Of a stretch of 64,000 nucleotides of DNA, positions 25,959 through 34,472 are shown piece by piece. Under the pieces are notes generated by a model. That model was given only the letters and a program-made list of their open reading frames with translations. It was not told where the DNA came from and did no database searches. Source of the DNA: Aquipseudomonas alcaligenes NBRC 14159 (GTDB lineage: Bacteria; Pseudomonadota; Gammaproteobacteria; Pseudomonadales; Pseudomonadaceae); contig NZ_BATI01000006.1 of NCBI RefSeq assembly GCF_000467105.1, positions 219,950 through 283,949 of the forward strand. The letters run 5' to 3'. How positions within the stretch are numbered: position 1 is the first letter of the stretch; the number at the start of each line of letters is the position of its first letter. The position numbers were made by a program, and so were the translations under genes.

Positions 25959-27680
25959 TTAGTCGGCCCTGACTTGAACGTTTTGCGGAGTTTGCAGGCT
26001 CTGCGCCAGTTCGACCAGCTGCACGAACTCGCCGCGCAGGCCGAACGGGTCCTCGCCCTTGTCGCCGCGTGCCAGCCTGGCGCTGTCGGCCAGGGAGAAG
26101 TCGCCGGTGTACTTGGCATCCCCGAGCTGCTGGGCGAAGGCGGCTACCGCCGCGGCGAAGCGCAGGTCATCGCTGGCCTGGTTGATCGGCGTCGCCTGGC
26201 CCTTGCCGATCGGGCGCTCGACCAACTGGCTGGCGCCACCTTCTGGCGCCTTGTAGCGCAGGCGCAGCCAGGCGATCTCGCCGGCTTTGCCCGGCTTTTC
26301 ATTGGCCTGGGCATAGCGCAGCGGCTCCAGCCAGCCCTTGGCGCCCACCGGCACCACTTCATAGAGGGCGGTGACGGTATGTCCGGCACCGATCTCGCCG
26401 GCGTCGACCTTGTCGTTGCTGAAGTCCTCGCGCTTCAGGGCGCGGTTCTCGTAGCCCAGCAGGCGGTATTCGCTGACTTCAGCCGGGTTGAACTCGACCT
26501 GGATCTTCACGTCCTTGGCCACCACGGCCAGGGTCGAGCTGAGCTGGTCGACCAGCACCTTGCGCGCCTCACGCAGGTTGTCGATGTAGGCGTAGTTGCC
26601 GTCACCGGCATCGGCCAGCTGCTCCATCAGCTGCTCGTTGTAGTTGTCGGTGCCGAAGCCAAGGGTGGTCAGCGAGACACCGGTCTTGCGCTTGTCGGCG
26701 GCCAGCTGCTTGAGCGTCTCGAAGTCGCTGATACCGACATTGAAGTCGCCATCGGTGGCCAGCAGGATGCGGTTGATGCCGCCCTTGAGCAGGCCCTTCT
26801 GCGCTTCCTGATAAGCCAGTTGGATACCCGACTCGCCGGCGGTGGAGCCGCCCGCAGTGAGCTGGTCGATGGCGCTGCGAATCTTGGCCTTCTCGCTGCC
26901 GGCGGTCGACTCCAGCACCACGCTGGCATTGCCGGCATAGGTGACCAGGGCCACGCGATCCTGCGGGCGCAGCTGATCGACCAGCAGCTTGAGCGTGCTC
27001 TGCACCATCGGCAGGCCCTCGCGGCGGTCCATGGAGCCGGACACGTCGACCAGGAACACCAGGTTGGCCGGAGGCAGCTCGGCAGAGCTCAGCTCAGTGG
27101 CCTTGATCGCCACGCGCAGCAGGCGGGTCTCGGGGTTCCACGGCGTGGTCGCCAGCTCGGTGGCGACGCTGAACGGCACGTCGCCATCGGGCTTGGGATA
27201 GGCGTAGGGGAAGTAGTTGACCAGCTCCTCCAGGCGCACCGCGTCCTTGGGCGGCAGGCTGCCGTCGTTGAGGAAGCGCCGCACGTTGGCGTAGGCGCCA
27301 GTATCGACATCGATGCTGAAGGTCGATACCGGCTGCTGGGCCACGGCCTGCACCGGGCTGCTCTCGATCTTCTGGTACTGCTCGCGGTAGACGTCCTGGT
27401 AGCCGAAGGCAGCGCTGTCGGCCAGCGGCGCCGCCGGGGCGATCATCGGCATAAGCTGTGGCACCGCCTTGCGGGCTTCCATCGATTCCGCCGCGACCGA
27501 GGGTTGCGGGGCGTAGGAAGCGTTGCCATCCGCTGCTTCGTGCAGCACTTCCTGCTTCAGCTTGGGCGGCGCGACGACGCTGGCGGCAGGCTCATCGTTG
27601 GAGGCGCTGCAGGCCGCCAGGCCCAGCAGCAGAGTGGCGCCGAAGCCGGCGAGCAGAGGTTGGGGGGCGATGCTGGACAT
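25959..27680 (-). CDS. VWA-domain lipoprotein (YfbK family)
   Basis: A 573-aa lipoprotein: signal peptide with LGLAAC lipobox near residue 20, then an N-terminal conserved region (YAYPKPDGDVPFSVATELA), a von Willebrand A domain with the MIDAS motif DVSGSMD near residue 212 and downstream ATDGDFNVG, and a C-terminal DUF3520-type region. AGGAG precedes the ATG at 27680; the frame is open further upstream but would not give a lipoprotein signal. YfbK proteins are poorly understood envelope proteins with a metal-dependent adhesion fold. Being first in an operon with an ECF sigma and anti-sigma, it may sense or report an envelope condition. Confidence 0.82.
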   Translation of the reverse strand: MSSIAPQPLLAGFGATLLLGLAACSASNDEPAASVVAPPKLKQEVLHEAADGNASYAPQPSVAAESMEARKAVPQLMPMIAPAAPLADSAAFGYQDVYREQYQKIESSPVQAVAQQPVSTFSIDVDTGAYANVRRFLNDGSLPPKDAVRLEELVNYFPYAYPKPDGDVPFSVATELATTPWNPETRLLRVAIKATELSSAELPPANLVFLVDVSGSMDRREGLPMVQSTLKLLVDQLRPQDRVALVTYAGNASVVLESTAGSEKAKIRSAIDQLTAGGSTAGESGIQLAYQEAQKGLLKGGINRILLATDGDFNVGISDFETLKQLAADKRKTGVSLTTLGFGTDNYNEQLMEQLADAGDGNYAYIDNLREARKVLVDQLSSTLAVVAKDVKIQVEFNPAEVSEYRLLGYENRALKREDFSNDKVDAGEIGAGHTVTALYEVVPVGAKGWLEPLRYAQANEKPGKAGEIAWLRLRYKAPEGGASQLVERPIGKGQATPINQASDDLRFAAAVAAFAQQLGDAKYTGDFSLADSARLARGDKGEDPFGLRGEFVQLVELAQSLQTPQNVQVRAD

Positions 27681-27744
27681 GGTGGGGTCTCCTCGGGCGA
27701 AAAATCCATTCGCCCGGGTAGACGACACCGGCATCCGATTCGGG

Positions 27745-29181
27745 TTAAGCCGCCGAATTTTCCTGGCAGAGCTGCCTGGCCAGGGTGCCGAGCGTGATGA
27801 TCGCCCGCTCGGACTCGCGGTTCCACGGCACGCCACAGGTCAGCCGCAGACAGTTGTTGAACTGCTCGGTGTTACTGAAGATCAGCCCCGGGGCAATGCT
27901 GATGCCCTGCTGCAGCGCACGCACATGCAGCTCCTGGGCGCTGACCTTGCCTGGCAGACTGACCCAGAGGATGAAGCCGCCGTGGGGCCGGGTCATCTGC
28001 GTGCCTTCCGGGAAGTGCTGCTGCACCGCCAGCTGATAGGCGGTCATGTTCTTGCGGTACTCCTGGCGGATATGGCGCAGGTGGCGGTCGTAGCCGCCAT
28101 TCTCCAGGTAGGCGGCCACGCCCATCTGGGTCACGCTGCAGGCCGAATGGGTGCTGAAGGTCTGCAGCCGCTCCACCTCCTCCTGGTAGCGCCCGGCGAT
28201 GATCCAGCCAATGCGCACGCCCGGCGACAGGGTCTTGGAGAAGCTCGAGCAGTAAACCACCTGGTCGTCGCGATCATAGGCCTTGAGCGCCTTACTGCGG
28301 CCCGGCTCGAACAGCAGCTCGCCGTAGATGTCGTCCTCGATCACGCGGATGCCGTGGTCGGCAGTCAGGCGCAGCAGCTGCTTCTGGCGCTCCTCGGGAA
28401 TGCTGCCACCGAGCGGATTGGACAGCCGCGCGGTGAGCACCAGTGCCTTGATCGGCCACTGGTTGGCAGCCAGCTGCAGGGCCTCCAGGCTCAGCCCGGT
28501 GGTCGGGTCACTGGGAATCTCGATGACTTTCAGCCCGAGCACCTCGGCCAGTTGCAGCAGGCCGTAGTAGGTCGGCGACTCGGCGGCGATCAGGTCGCCC
28601 GGCTGGGTCATCACCCGCAGGGCCATGTGAATGGCATCCACGCAGCCGTGGGTGATCACCACCTCGGACGGATCGACCACCACGCCGGCATCGCGCATGC
28701 GGATCGCCACCTGGCGCCGCAGCGGCTCGTAGCCGGGGCTGAACATGTAGCTGAAGGCGCGCGGGCTCTGGAAGCGGGTGACCTTGGCCAGCTGCTGGTG
28801 CAGCGAGCGCACTGGCAGGTAGTCGACATGCGGCACGGCGGCGCCGAGGGGGAACACCCCTTCCTGGCGCGACTCGGTGAGCACCTGGCTGATAATGCTG
28901 CTGCGGGTGACCATGGAGGGCCGCTCGACCCTTGCGATATCCGGGGTCGGCGCGGTCAGACCGGCGGTCTGGTGCACGTAGAAGCCGGACTGCGGGCGGG
29001 CGCGGATCAGGCCCATGTCTTCGAGGTTGGCATAGGCCTGCAGCACGGTGGCGTGGCTGACGCTGAGCTGCGAGCTCATCTTGCGCACCGAGGGCACGCG
29101 CTCGCCCGGCTGGTAGACACCGCGACGGATATCCTCGGCCAGCTGCTGGGCGATGCGCTGGTAAAGCAACAAACTGGTCAT
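27745..29181 (-). CDS. MocR-type GntR regulator with aminotransferase domain
   Basis: A 478-aa regulator. An N-terminal GntR winged helix (residues 1-75: RIAQQLAEDIRRGVYQPGERVPSVRKMS) is fused to a fold-type I aminotransferase-like domain. The PLP lysine is in SSFSKTLSPGVRIGW, and the aspartate is in IEDDIYGEL. Such MocR/PdxR proteins use PLP to sense an amino acid or amine and usually regulate a neighbouring gene. AGGAG lies eight bases before ATG 29181; an upstream extension of ten codons is open but less likely. Repeated TACAGT motifs upstream may be its own operator. Confidence 0.85.
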   Translation of the reverse strand: MTSLLLYQRIAQQLAEDIRRGVYQPGERVPSVRKMSSQLSVSHATVLQAYANLEDMGLIRARPQSGFYVHQTAGLTAPTPDIARVERPSMVTRSSIISQVLTESRQEGVFPLGAAVPHVDYLPVRSLHQQLAKVTRFQSPRAFSYMFSPGYEPLRRQVAIRMRDAGVVVDPSEVVITHGCVDAIHMALRVMTQPGDLIAAESPTYYGLLQLAEVLGLKVIEIPSDPTTGLSLEALQLAANQWPIKALVLTARLSNPLGGSIPEERQKQLLRLTADHGIRVIEDDIYGELLFEPGRSKALKAYDRDDQVVYCSSFSKTLSPGVRIGWIIAGRYQEEVERLQTFSTHSACSVTQMGVAAYLENGGYDRHLRHIRQEYRKNMTAYQLAVQQHFPEGTQMTRPHGGFILWVSLPGKVSAQELHVRALQQGISIAPGLIFSNTEQFNNCLRLTCGVPWNRESERAIITLGTLARQLCQENSAA

Positions 29182-29222
29182 GAGGAGGCTCCTTTCACTA
29201 CTGAACCGCAACAGTAGCCAAA

Positions 29223-29285
29223 TACAGTTGAAACTTGGCGGTACAGTCGGATTTTATGCCAGCAGTACAGTTGCAGCTGTTACAG
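29223..29285. promoter_or_regulatory. Clustered TACAGT repeats upstream of the MocR gene
   Basis: TACAGT occurs at 29223, 29242 and 29266 in the same orientation (spacings 19 and 24 bases), followed by ACAG-TTGCAG-CTGT (29267-29280) and GCTGTTACAGC. MocR proteins typically bind direct repeats like these near their own promoter. The operator role is inferred. Confidence 0.45.
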
Positions 29286-29329
29286 CTTAGGTGAGCCGCT
29301 GCGCAGGCCTCATTAGACTTTGGTCGAAC

Positions 29330-29360
29330 AAAAAACCCCGGGCCAGGGCACCGGGGTTTG
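29330..29360 (-). terminator. Intrinsic terminator of the OmpA-lipoprotein operon
   Basis: AAACCCCGG pairs with CCGGGGTTT around GCCAGGGCA. On the minus strand it is followed by six T. Confidence 0.9.
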
Positions 29361-29377
29361 TAAGGACGCCTAGGTTC

Positions 29378-30184
29378 TCAGCGGTAGTCGCCGAGCTTGC
29401 CCTGTTCGTCGGAGATGAGGATCTCGACCCGACGGTTCTGCGCACGGCCCTTGGCCGAAGCATTCTCCGCCAGCGGATGGGCCTCGCCATAACCTTTGAC
29501 CTGCATGCGCCGGGCATCGATACCGAGGTCGACCAGCACGTCAGCCACGGCCTGGGCACGGGCGCGCGACAGCTCCAGATTCTCCGCCGATACGCCGCGG
29601 TTGTCGGTATAGCCCTCGATGCGGATGTTGCGCCGGGGGTTGATCTGGAGGAACTGCACCAGCTTGAGAATAGTGCGGTTGGCCGAAGCCTTGAGCTCGG
29701 TACGGCCGGCATCGAACAGCACATCACCCAGCGTCATCACCAGGCCACGGTCGGTTTCGCTGGCGGCCAGGTTGACCACCTGCTCTTCCAGCCACTGCCC
29801 CTGCTGCTGGGCACCGAGCAGCTTGGCCTCGCGCAGGGCCAGTTGCAGGCGCTCGCGCTCCAGTTCGAGCCTGGCCAGGCGCTCCTGATTGAGCACGAGG
29901 TCGGCGTGCTGGCGGGCAATCTGGCTGTAGCGCTGACTGAGGTAGGCATAGTGCACCACATCGTCGGCGCTGCCCCAGTAGCTGGACAAGCGCTCGGCGC
30001 GGGCCAGCGATTCGCCAGCACGGATCACGTCCTTGGGCGCGCTGCGCAGCACATTCGGATCTTCCTTGACCTGCTGGAAGCTCGCCTCGGCCTCACCCAG
30101 CACCTGCTGGCTGTGCTGGCTGGCGCAACCGGCAAGCAGTGCCAGAGACAGCAGCAGCCCACTGTTCAGGATCATCTTCGACAT
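29378..30184 (-). CDS. OmpA-family lipoprotein with DUF4398-like N-terminal domain
   Basis: A 268-aa outer-membrane lipoprotein. The signal MSKMILNSGLLLSLALLAGC is lipidated at Cys20. Residues 25-135 are helical, like DUF4398 (AEASFQQVKEDPNVLRSAP and a long charged helix). Residues 150-265 form an OmpA-type peptidoglycan-binding domain, with the diagnostic GYTDNRG and NRRVEI motifs. It should tether the outer membrane to the wall. Its ATG shares one base with the TAA of the preceding DUF4398 gene, so the two are translationally coupled. Confidence 0.88.
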   Translation of the reverse strand: MSKMILNSGLLLSLALLAGCASQHSQQVLGEAEASFQQVKEDPNVLRSAPKDVIRAGESLARAERLSSYWGSADDVVHYAYLSQRYSQIARQHADLVLNQERLARLELERERLQLALREAKLLGAQQQGQWLEEQVVNLAASETDRGLVMTLGDVLFDAGRTELKASANRTILKLVQFLQINPRRNIRIEGYTDNRGVSAENLELSRARAQAVADVLVDLGIDARRMQVKGYGEAHPLAENASAKGRAQNRRVEILISDEQGKLGDYR

Positions 30185-30534
30185 TACGGCAGCTCCCCCA
30201 GTTGCTTGCGCAAGCGGGTGATGCGCGCATTCAGTTCGTCGAGCTGCTTCTGGCTCTTCTGATTGAGCACCCTGGCCTCGGCCAGGCGCGCGTCCAGCTC
30301 GGCCTGCTCGGCGAAGACCCGGGCGCGCTTGTAGTCTTCCTCGCCCATGTTCTTCTCGGCACGGGCGAGCTTCTTCTCGGCCAGCTGCATTTCCTCGATC
30401 TGCGCGTCCGCGCCGACGGCACGAGCCTGCTCGACGGCCTGGGTAGTCAGGCGCATCTGCTCGCGCGGCGCCGGGTCGTTGGCGCAGCCGGCCAGGGCCA
30501 GCACAGCCAGGCCAAGGGGTAGAAGTCGGTTCAC
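30184..30534 (-). CDS. DUF4398-family lipoprotein
   Basis: A 116-aa lipoprotein (MNRLLPLGLAVLALAGC, Cys17) followed by an almost wholly helical, charged mature part, as in the DUF4398 family. GTG is the start codon, overlapping the TGA of the upstream binding-protein gene in the sequence GTGA. It is the middle gene of three tightly coupled envelope genes; its mature part resembles the N-terminal domain of the next protein, so the two probably interact or arose by duplication. Confidence 0.8.
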   Translation of the reverse strand: MNRLLPLGLAVLALAGCANDPAPREQMRLTTQAVEQARAVGADAQIEEMQLAEKKLARAEKNMGEEDYKRARVFAEQAELDARLAEARVLNQKSQKQLDELNARITRLRKQLGELP

Positions 30535-31373
30535 TGAGACTGTTCCTGCTTTTGCGGGGGTACGTCGGCGGCCTGCAGCTGCTGCGCCTTCCAGCGCTCC
30601 AGGTTGCGCTGCAGAAGGGTTTCCGGCAGGCCGGCGGCGGTCAATTCTGTCATTTTTTTCGCCAGCTGTCCGCGCAGCCAGGGATCATTACAGGCCGAGT
30701 CGTGCGCCAGGGTCAGGTACAAGCCCTCGCTGGAAATCGGCGGCTCCAGTGTCTCCAGGCTCTCCAGCATGCCCTGGGTGTTGGCCAGTGCCACACCCGG
30801 GTAGCGCTCGTAGAGCACATAGTCGGTGCGCCCCAGCAGCAGCTTCTGGAAGGCCTGGATCAGGCTGGGTACCTCCTCGACGTTGAGATTGGCCTTGGCG
30901 AAGGCGTCGAACTGCTGACCGAAGCTGTTGTGCACCAGCGTGCCGCCGGTGCGCCCGCGCAGGTCTTCCCAGCCGCTGTAGGGGAAGCCCTGCCCCTTGC
31001 GCACCCAGACCACGCTGGGGGTGTTGAAGAAAGCCGGATGCACATAGTCCATGTATTCCAGGCGCGGCAGAGTGAGGAAGGCGCCGGCCAGCAGATCGAC
31101 CCGACCGGTGCGCACCTCGTCCTGGGCGCGGGACCAGGGGCCGGTATAGAGCATCTCGATCTTCACGCCCAATTGCTCGCCGATCAGCGCCAGCAGGTCG
31201 GCATTGGCGCCGATCAGGTGCTGCGGGCTCTGCGGGTCGCGCCACAGGTAAGGCGGATATTCCGGATTGCCGGTGGCCACCAGGCGCTCGCACTTGCCGG
31301 CGGCAAACAGCGGCCCGCTGAGCAGGACTGCCGCCAGCAGGCAAAGGGTTTTCAACACTCGCATTTCACGCAT
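30531..31373 (-). CDS. Periplasmic binding protein (family 3) in an operon with DUF4398/OmpA lipoproteins
   Basis: A 280-aa secreted protein: signal peptide to about residue 25 (LLAAVLLSGPLFAAG), then the family-3 pattern RLVATGNPEYPPYLWR. The body contains GRVDLLAGAFLTLPR and LLGRTDYVLYERYP, characteristic binding-protein lobes. There are no transporter genes nearby. It starts at ATG 31373; an ATG three codons later is equally possible. As first gene of an operon with two lipoproteins it may be a soluble sensor of the cell envelope rather than an uptake component. Confidence 0.75.
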   Translation of the reverse strand: MREMRVLKTLCLLAAVLLSGPLFAAGKCERLVATGNPEYPPYLWRDPQSPQHLIGANADLLALIGEQLGVKIEMLYTGPWSRAQDEVRTGRVDLLAGAFLTLPRLEYMDYVHPAFFNTPSVVWVRKGQGFPYSGWEDLRGRTGGTLVHNSFGQQFDAFAKANLNVEEVPSLIQAFQKLLLGRTDYVLYERYPGVALANTQGMLESLETLEPPISSEGLYLTLAHDSACNDPWLRGQLAKKMTELTAAGLPETLLQRNLERWKAQQLQAADVPPQKQEQSQ

Positions 31374-31481
31374 CGGTAGCCCCGGTTCGATCTGGGTGCG
31401 GACATCGGCCTCACCGGCCAACCCCGCTTCATGCTAGCGTAACTGACACGCCTAATAATAATTAGCGATAAGGATTCCGCG

Positions 31482-32405
31482 ATGAAAAAGCTCGTCCTTG
31501 GCCTTGTGGTGCTGCTGGCCTGTGTCGCCGGCACCCTCTACCTCTCCCCCACCGCGCTGCTCGCCAGCGTGCAGCTGGTCGAGCGCCAGCTTGCCGGGCT
31601 CACCCCGCGCACGGTCAACGTGGATGGCCTGACTCTACATTACTACGAAGGTGGCCCGGCCGACGCCCCAACCCTGCTGATGATCCATGGATTCGGCGCC
31701 AACCGCGACAATTGGCTGCGTTTCGCCCGCCACTTCAAGGACTACCGGGTGATCGCGCTGGACCTGCCGGGATTCGGCGAAAGCAGCAAGCCGGACATCG
31801 ACTATGACGTCGCCAGCCAGACCGAGCGCGTACATGCCTTCGCCAAGACACTGGGCCTCACCCGCCTGCACCTGGTCGGCAACTCGATGGGCGGCCACAT
31901 CGCCGCGCTCTATGCCGTGCGCCATCCCGAACAGGTCCTGAGCGTCGCCCTGCTGGACAATGCCGGCGTCACCTCGCCACGCAAGAGCGAGATGTTCGCC
32001 ATGATCGAACGCGGCGAGCCGAATCCGCTGGTGGTGCGCCGGGCCGAGGACTTCGATGCGCTGATGCGCTTCGTCTTCGTCAACCCGCCACCCCTGCCGG
32101 AGTCGCTCAAGCGCCACTTCGCCGAGCAATCGATGGCCAACCAGGCGATCTACGACAAGATATTCAGCCAGTTACGCGAGCGCTATGTGCCGCTGGAACC
32201 GGAGCTGCCGAAGATCCAGGTACCGACGCTGCTGCTGTGGGGCGAGCAGGACCGCGTGCTGGATGTTTCCAGCATCGAGGTGATGAAGCCACTGCTGAAG
32301 CAGCCGAGCGTGGTGATCATGCCGGACTGCGGCCATGCGCCGATGATCGAGCGCCCCGAGGACACGGCCCGGCACTACCAGGCGTTCCTCGACAGCCTGA
32401 AATAG
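31482..32405 (+). CDS. plaF: Membrane-anchored phospholipase A-like alpha/beta hydrolase (PlaF type)
   Basis: A 307-aa alpha/beta-hydrolase with an uncleaved N-terminal transmembrane helix (residues 3-27) that should hold the catalytic domain on the periplasmic face. The triad is Ser135 in VGNSMGG, Asp257 in GEQDRVL and His285 in DCGHAP. These positions and length agree closely with PlaF of P. aeruginosa (PA2949, as I recall it, with its triad at 137/258/286), which remodels membrane phospholipids. AAGGA precedes the ATG. It is convergent with etfA, as PA2949 lies next to the etf genes. Confidence 0.78.
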   Translation: MKKLVLGLVVLLACVAGTLYLSPTALLASVQLVERQLAGLTPRTVNVDGLTLHYYEGGPADAPTLLMIHGFGANRDNWLRFARHFKDYRVIALDLPGFGESSKPDIDYDVASQTERVHAFAKTLGLTRLHLVGNSMGGHIAALYAVRHPEQVLSVALLDNAGVTSPRKSEMFAMIERGEPNPLVVRRAEDFDALMRFVFVNPPPLPESLKRHFAEQSMANQAIYDKIFSQLRERYVPLEPELPKIQVPTLLLWGEQDRVLDVSSIEVMKPLLKQPSVVIMPDCGHAPMIERPEDTARHYQAFLDSLK

Positions 32406-32420
32406 CCAACCCCGGAAAGC

Positions 32421-32449
32421 AAAAAACCCGCTCATCGAGCGGGTTTTTT
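32421..32449. terminator. Bidirectional terminator between plaF and etfA
   Basis: AAAAAACCCGCTC and GAGCGGGTTTTTT are perfect inverse copies around ATC, so a T run follows the hairpin on both strands. Confidence 0.93.
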
Positions 32450-32468
32450 GTTGGTTCGGGAAACCGGA

Positions 32469-33398
32469 TCAGACCAGTTTCTCGAGCTCCGGTACGGCTT
32501 CGAACAGGTCAGCGACCAGGCCGTAGTCAGCCACCTGGAAGATCGGGGCTTCTTCGTCCTTGTTGATCGCGACGATCACTTTGGAGTCCTTCATACCGGC
32601 CAGGTGCTGGATGGCACCGGAGATGCCGACCGCGATGTACAGCTGCGGCGCGACGATCTTGCCAGTCTGGCCGACCTGCATGTCGTTCGGCACGAAGCCG
32701 GCGTCGACGGCAGCGCGGGAAGCGCCGACGGCAGCGCCCAGCTTGTCGGCCAGGGCGTACAGGTGCTTGAAGTTGTCACCGTTGCCCATGCCACGGCCGC
32801 CGGATACGACGATCTTGGCAGCGGTCAGTTCCGGACGGTCGGACTTGGCCAGCTCTTCGCCGACGAAGGACGACTTGCCGGCGTCGCCGCCAGCAGCCAC
32901 GGCTTCGATGGCAGCGGAGCCGCCTTCGGCAGCAGCGGCATCGAAGCCGGTGCCACGTACGGTGATCACTTTCACGGCGGCCGAGGATTGCACGGTAGCG
33001 ATGGCGTTACCGGCATAGATCGGGCGCTTGAAGGTGTCGGCGCTTTCAACGGCGATGATCTCGGAGATCTGGTCAACATCCAGGGCAGCGGCGACGCGCG
33101 GCAGGATGTTCTTACCGTTGCTGGTGGCGGCAGCCAGGATGTGGCTGTAGCCCTTACCCAGTTCGGCAACCAGCGGAGCGACGTTTTCCGGCAGCTGGTT
33201 GGCGAAGGCGGCGTTATCGGCGACCAGTACCTTGCTCACGCCAGCGATTTTGGCAGCGGCTTCGGCAGCGGCACCGGCGTTGGCGCCAGCGACCAGAACG
33301 TGAATGTCACCACCGATTTTCTGAGCGGCGGCCACGGTGTTCAGGGTGGCAGCGGCCAGAGCGGCGTTAGTGTGTTCAGCAACAACCAAGATAGTCAT
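32469..33398 (-). CDS. etfA: Electron transfer flavoprotein, alpha subunit
   Basis: A 309-aa protein that binds FAD and, with EtfB, carries electrons from acyl-CoA dehydrogenases (including AtuD) to ETF-QO. The N-terminal domain begins [11 protein letters not shown]. The C-terminal FAD domain shows [25 protein letters not shown] and the ETF alpha signature [20 protein letters not shown]. It starts immediately after the TAA of etfB. The charged, acidic codon choice is typical of highly expressed Pseudomonas genes. Confidence 0.95.
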   Translation of the reverse strand: MTILVVAEHTNAALAAATLNTVAAAQKIGGDIHVLVAGANAGAAAEAAAKIAGVSKVLVADNAAFANQLPENVAPLVAELGKGYSHILAAATSNGKNILPRVAAALDVDQISEIIAVESADTFKRPIYAGNAIATVQSSAAVKVITVRGTGFDAAAAEGGSAAIEAVAAGGDAGKSSFVGEELAKSDRPELTAAKIVVSGGRGMGNGDNFKHLYALADKLGAAVGASRAAVDAGFVPNDMQVGQTGKIVAPQLYIAVGISGAIQHLAGMKDSKVIVAINKDEEAPIFQVADYGLVADLFEAVPELEKLV

Positions 33399-34148
33399 TT
33401 AGATTACCTTCGCCTCGTTCTTCAGTTTCTCGACCAGTTCAGCCACGGACTTGACCTTGATGCCGGCGCTGCGGGCAGCAGGCGCTTCGACTTTCAGGGT
33501 CTTGACGGTGGAGGTGGTGGAAACGCCCAGGGCGTCCGGGGTAACCACGTCCAGCGGCTTCTTCTTGGCTTTCATGATGTTCGGCAGCGACGCGTAGCGC
33601 GGCTCGTTCAGACGCAGGTCGGTGGTGACGATCGCCGGCAGGGCCAGGGCGACGGTCTGCAGGCCGCCGTCGATTTCGCGAGTCACGTTGACCTTGTCGC
33701 CAGCCACTTCGACCTTGGAGGCGAAGGTGCCCTGGGCGAAGCCGGTCAGGGCGCCCAGCATCTGGCCGGTCTGGTTGTTGTCGCTGTCGATGGCTTGCTT
33801 GCCCATGATGACCAGTTGCGGCTGCTCCTTGTCGACCACGGCTTTCAGCAGCTTGGCCACGGCCAGGGAGTTCAGCTCTTCGTTGGTCTCGACCAGGATG
33901 GAACGGTCAGCGCCCAGGGCCAGGGCGGTGCGCAGTTGTTCCTGAGCGGCGTTCGGGCCGATGGTGACGACGACGATCTCGCTAGCGACGCCCTTCTCTT
34001 TCAGGCGAACGGCCTCTTCGACGGCAATTTCGCAGAAGGGGTTCATCGACATCTTGACGTTGGCGAGGTCGACGCCGGAGTTGTCCGCTTTGACGCGGAC
34101 TTTGACGTTGTAGTCGACCACTCGTTTGACAGCTACAAGAACCTTCAT
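33399..34148 (-). CDS. etfB: Electron transfer flavoprotein, beta subunit
   Basis: A 249-aa subunit that binds AMP and contacts the dehydrogenase partners. It begins [20 protein letters not shown] and contains [21 protein letters not shown] and [19 protein letters not shown], both diagnostic of EtfB. GAGG lies a few bases before the ATG. It is transcribed divergently from etf-QO across a 324-base region and is followed without a gap by etfA. Confidence 0.95.
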   Translation of the reverse strand: MKVLVAVKRVVDYNVKVRVKADNSGVDLANVKMSMNPFCEIAVEEAVRLKEKGVASEIVVVTIGPNAAQEQLRTALALGADRSILVETNEELNSLAVAKLLKAVVDKEQPQLVIMGKQAIDSDNNQTGQMLGALTGFAQGTFASKVEVAGDKVNVTREIDGGLQTVALALPAIVTTDLRLNEPRYASLPNIMKAKKKPLDVVTPDALGVSTTSTVKTLKVEAPAARSAGIKVKSVAELVEKLKNEAKVI

Positions 34149-34472
34149 GGATTCCTCGTTACTCTCCGGTGAATAAGAATGTCGCCAAGGCGAGCCTGGC
34201 CGGTGATGCTAGTCGGCCGGAACCGACGGTCAGCCCATACGGCGAACGCAAAACCGACCGTATCTTGACCGGAACGCCTTTTTCGGTCAACACGAAAAAC
34301 CGCCCTTTTATCTGGCGCCAGCCCTTGCGCTATCAGGCTTTGAGAAAATTCAAACAAACGTTTGTATTGGACGCCGAAGGGTCTGTATATATAATGCCCA
34401 GCGCGCAGGCCAGAGAAAGCCTAGCCAAGCCAGATCAACAACACCGAAGAAGCCTTGAGTAGGAGATTCTCT
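34149..34472. other. Divergent regulatory region between etfBA and etf-QO
   Basis: It holds no gene. The etf-QO side has a clear promoter and PsrA-type box (see 34351-34395). On the etfB side, TTGACC on the minus strand is a possible -35 element, but no good -10 stands at the right distance. Confidence 0.6.
34351..34395 (+). promoter_or_regulatory. etf-QO promoter with PsrA-type operator
   Basis: TTGGAC (34367-34372) and TATAAT (34390-34395) are 17 bases apart, a near-ideal sigma-70 promoter. Just upstream, CAAAC-AAAC-GTTTG (34351-34364) matches the published PsrA motif (G/C)AAAC-N2-4-GTTT(G/C). PsrA is the long-chain acyl-CoA-responsive regulator of beta-oxidation genes in Pseudomonas. Confidence 0.75.

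Noticed and set aside
25239..27797. An 852-codon + strand frame
   Set aside because: Antisense to the anti-sigma, sigma and VWA genes, all of which have clear motifs.
32448..34172. A 574-codon + strand frame
   Set aside because: Antisense to etfB and etfA; Gly/Asp/Val-rich shadow.
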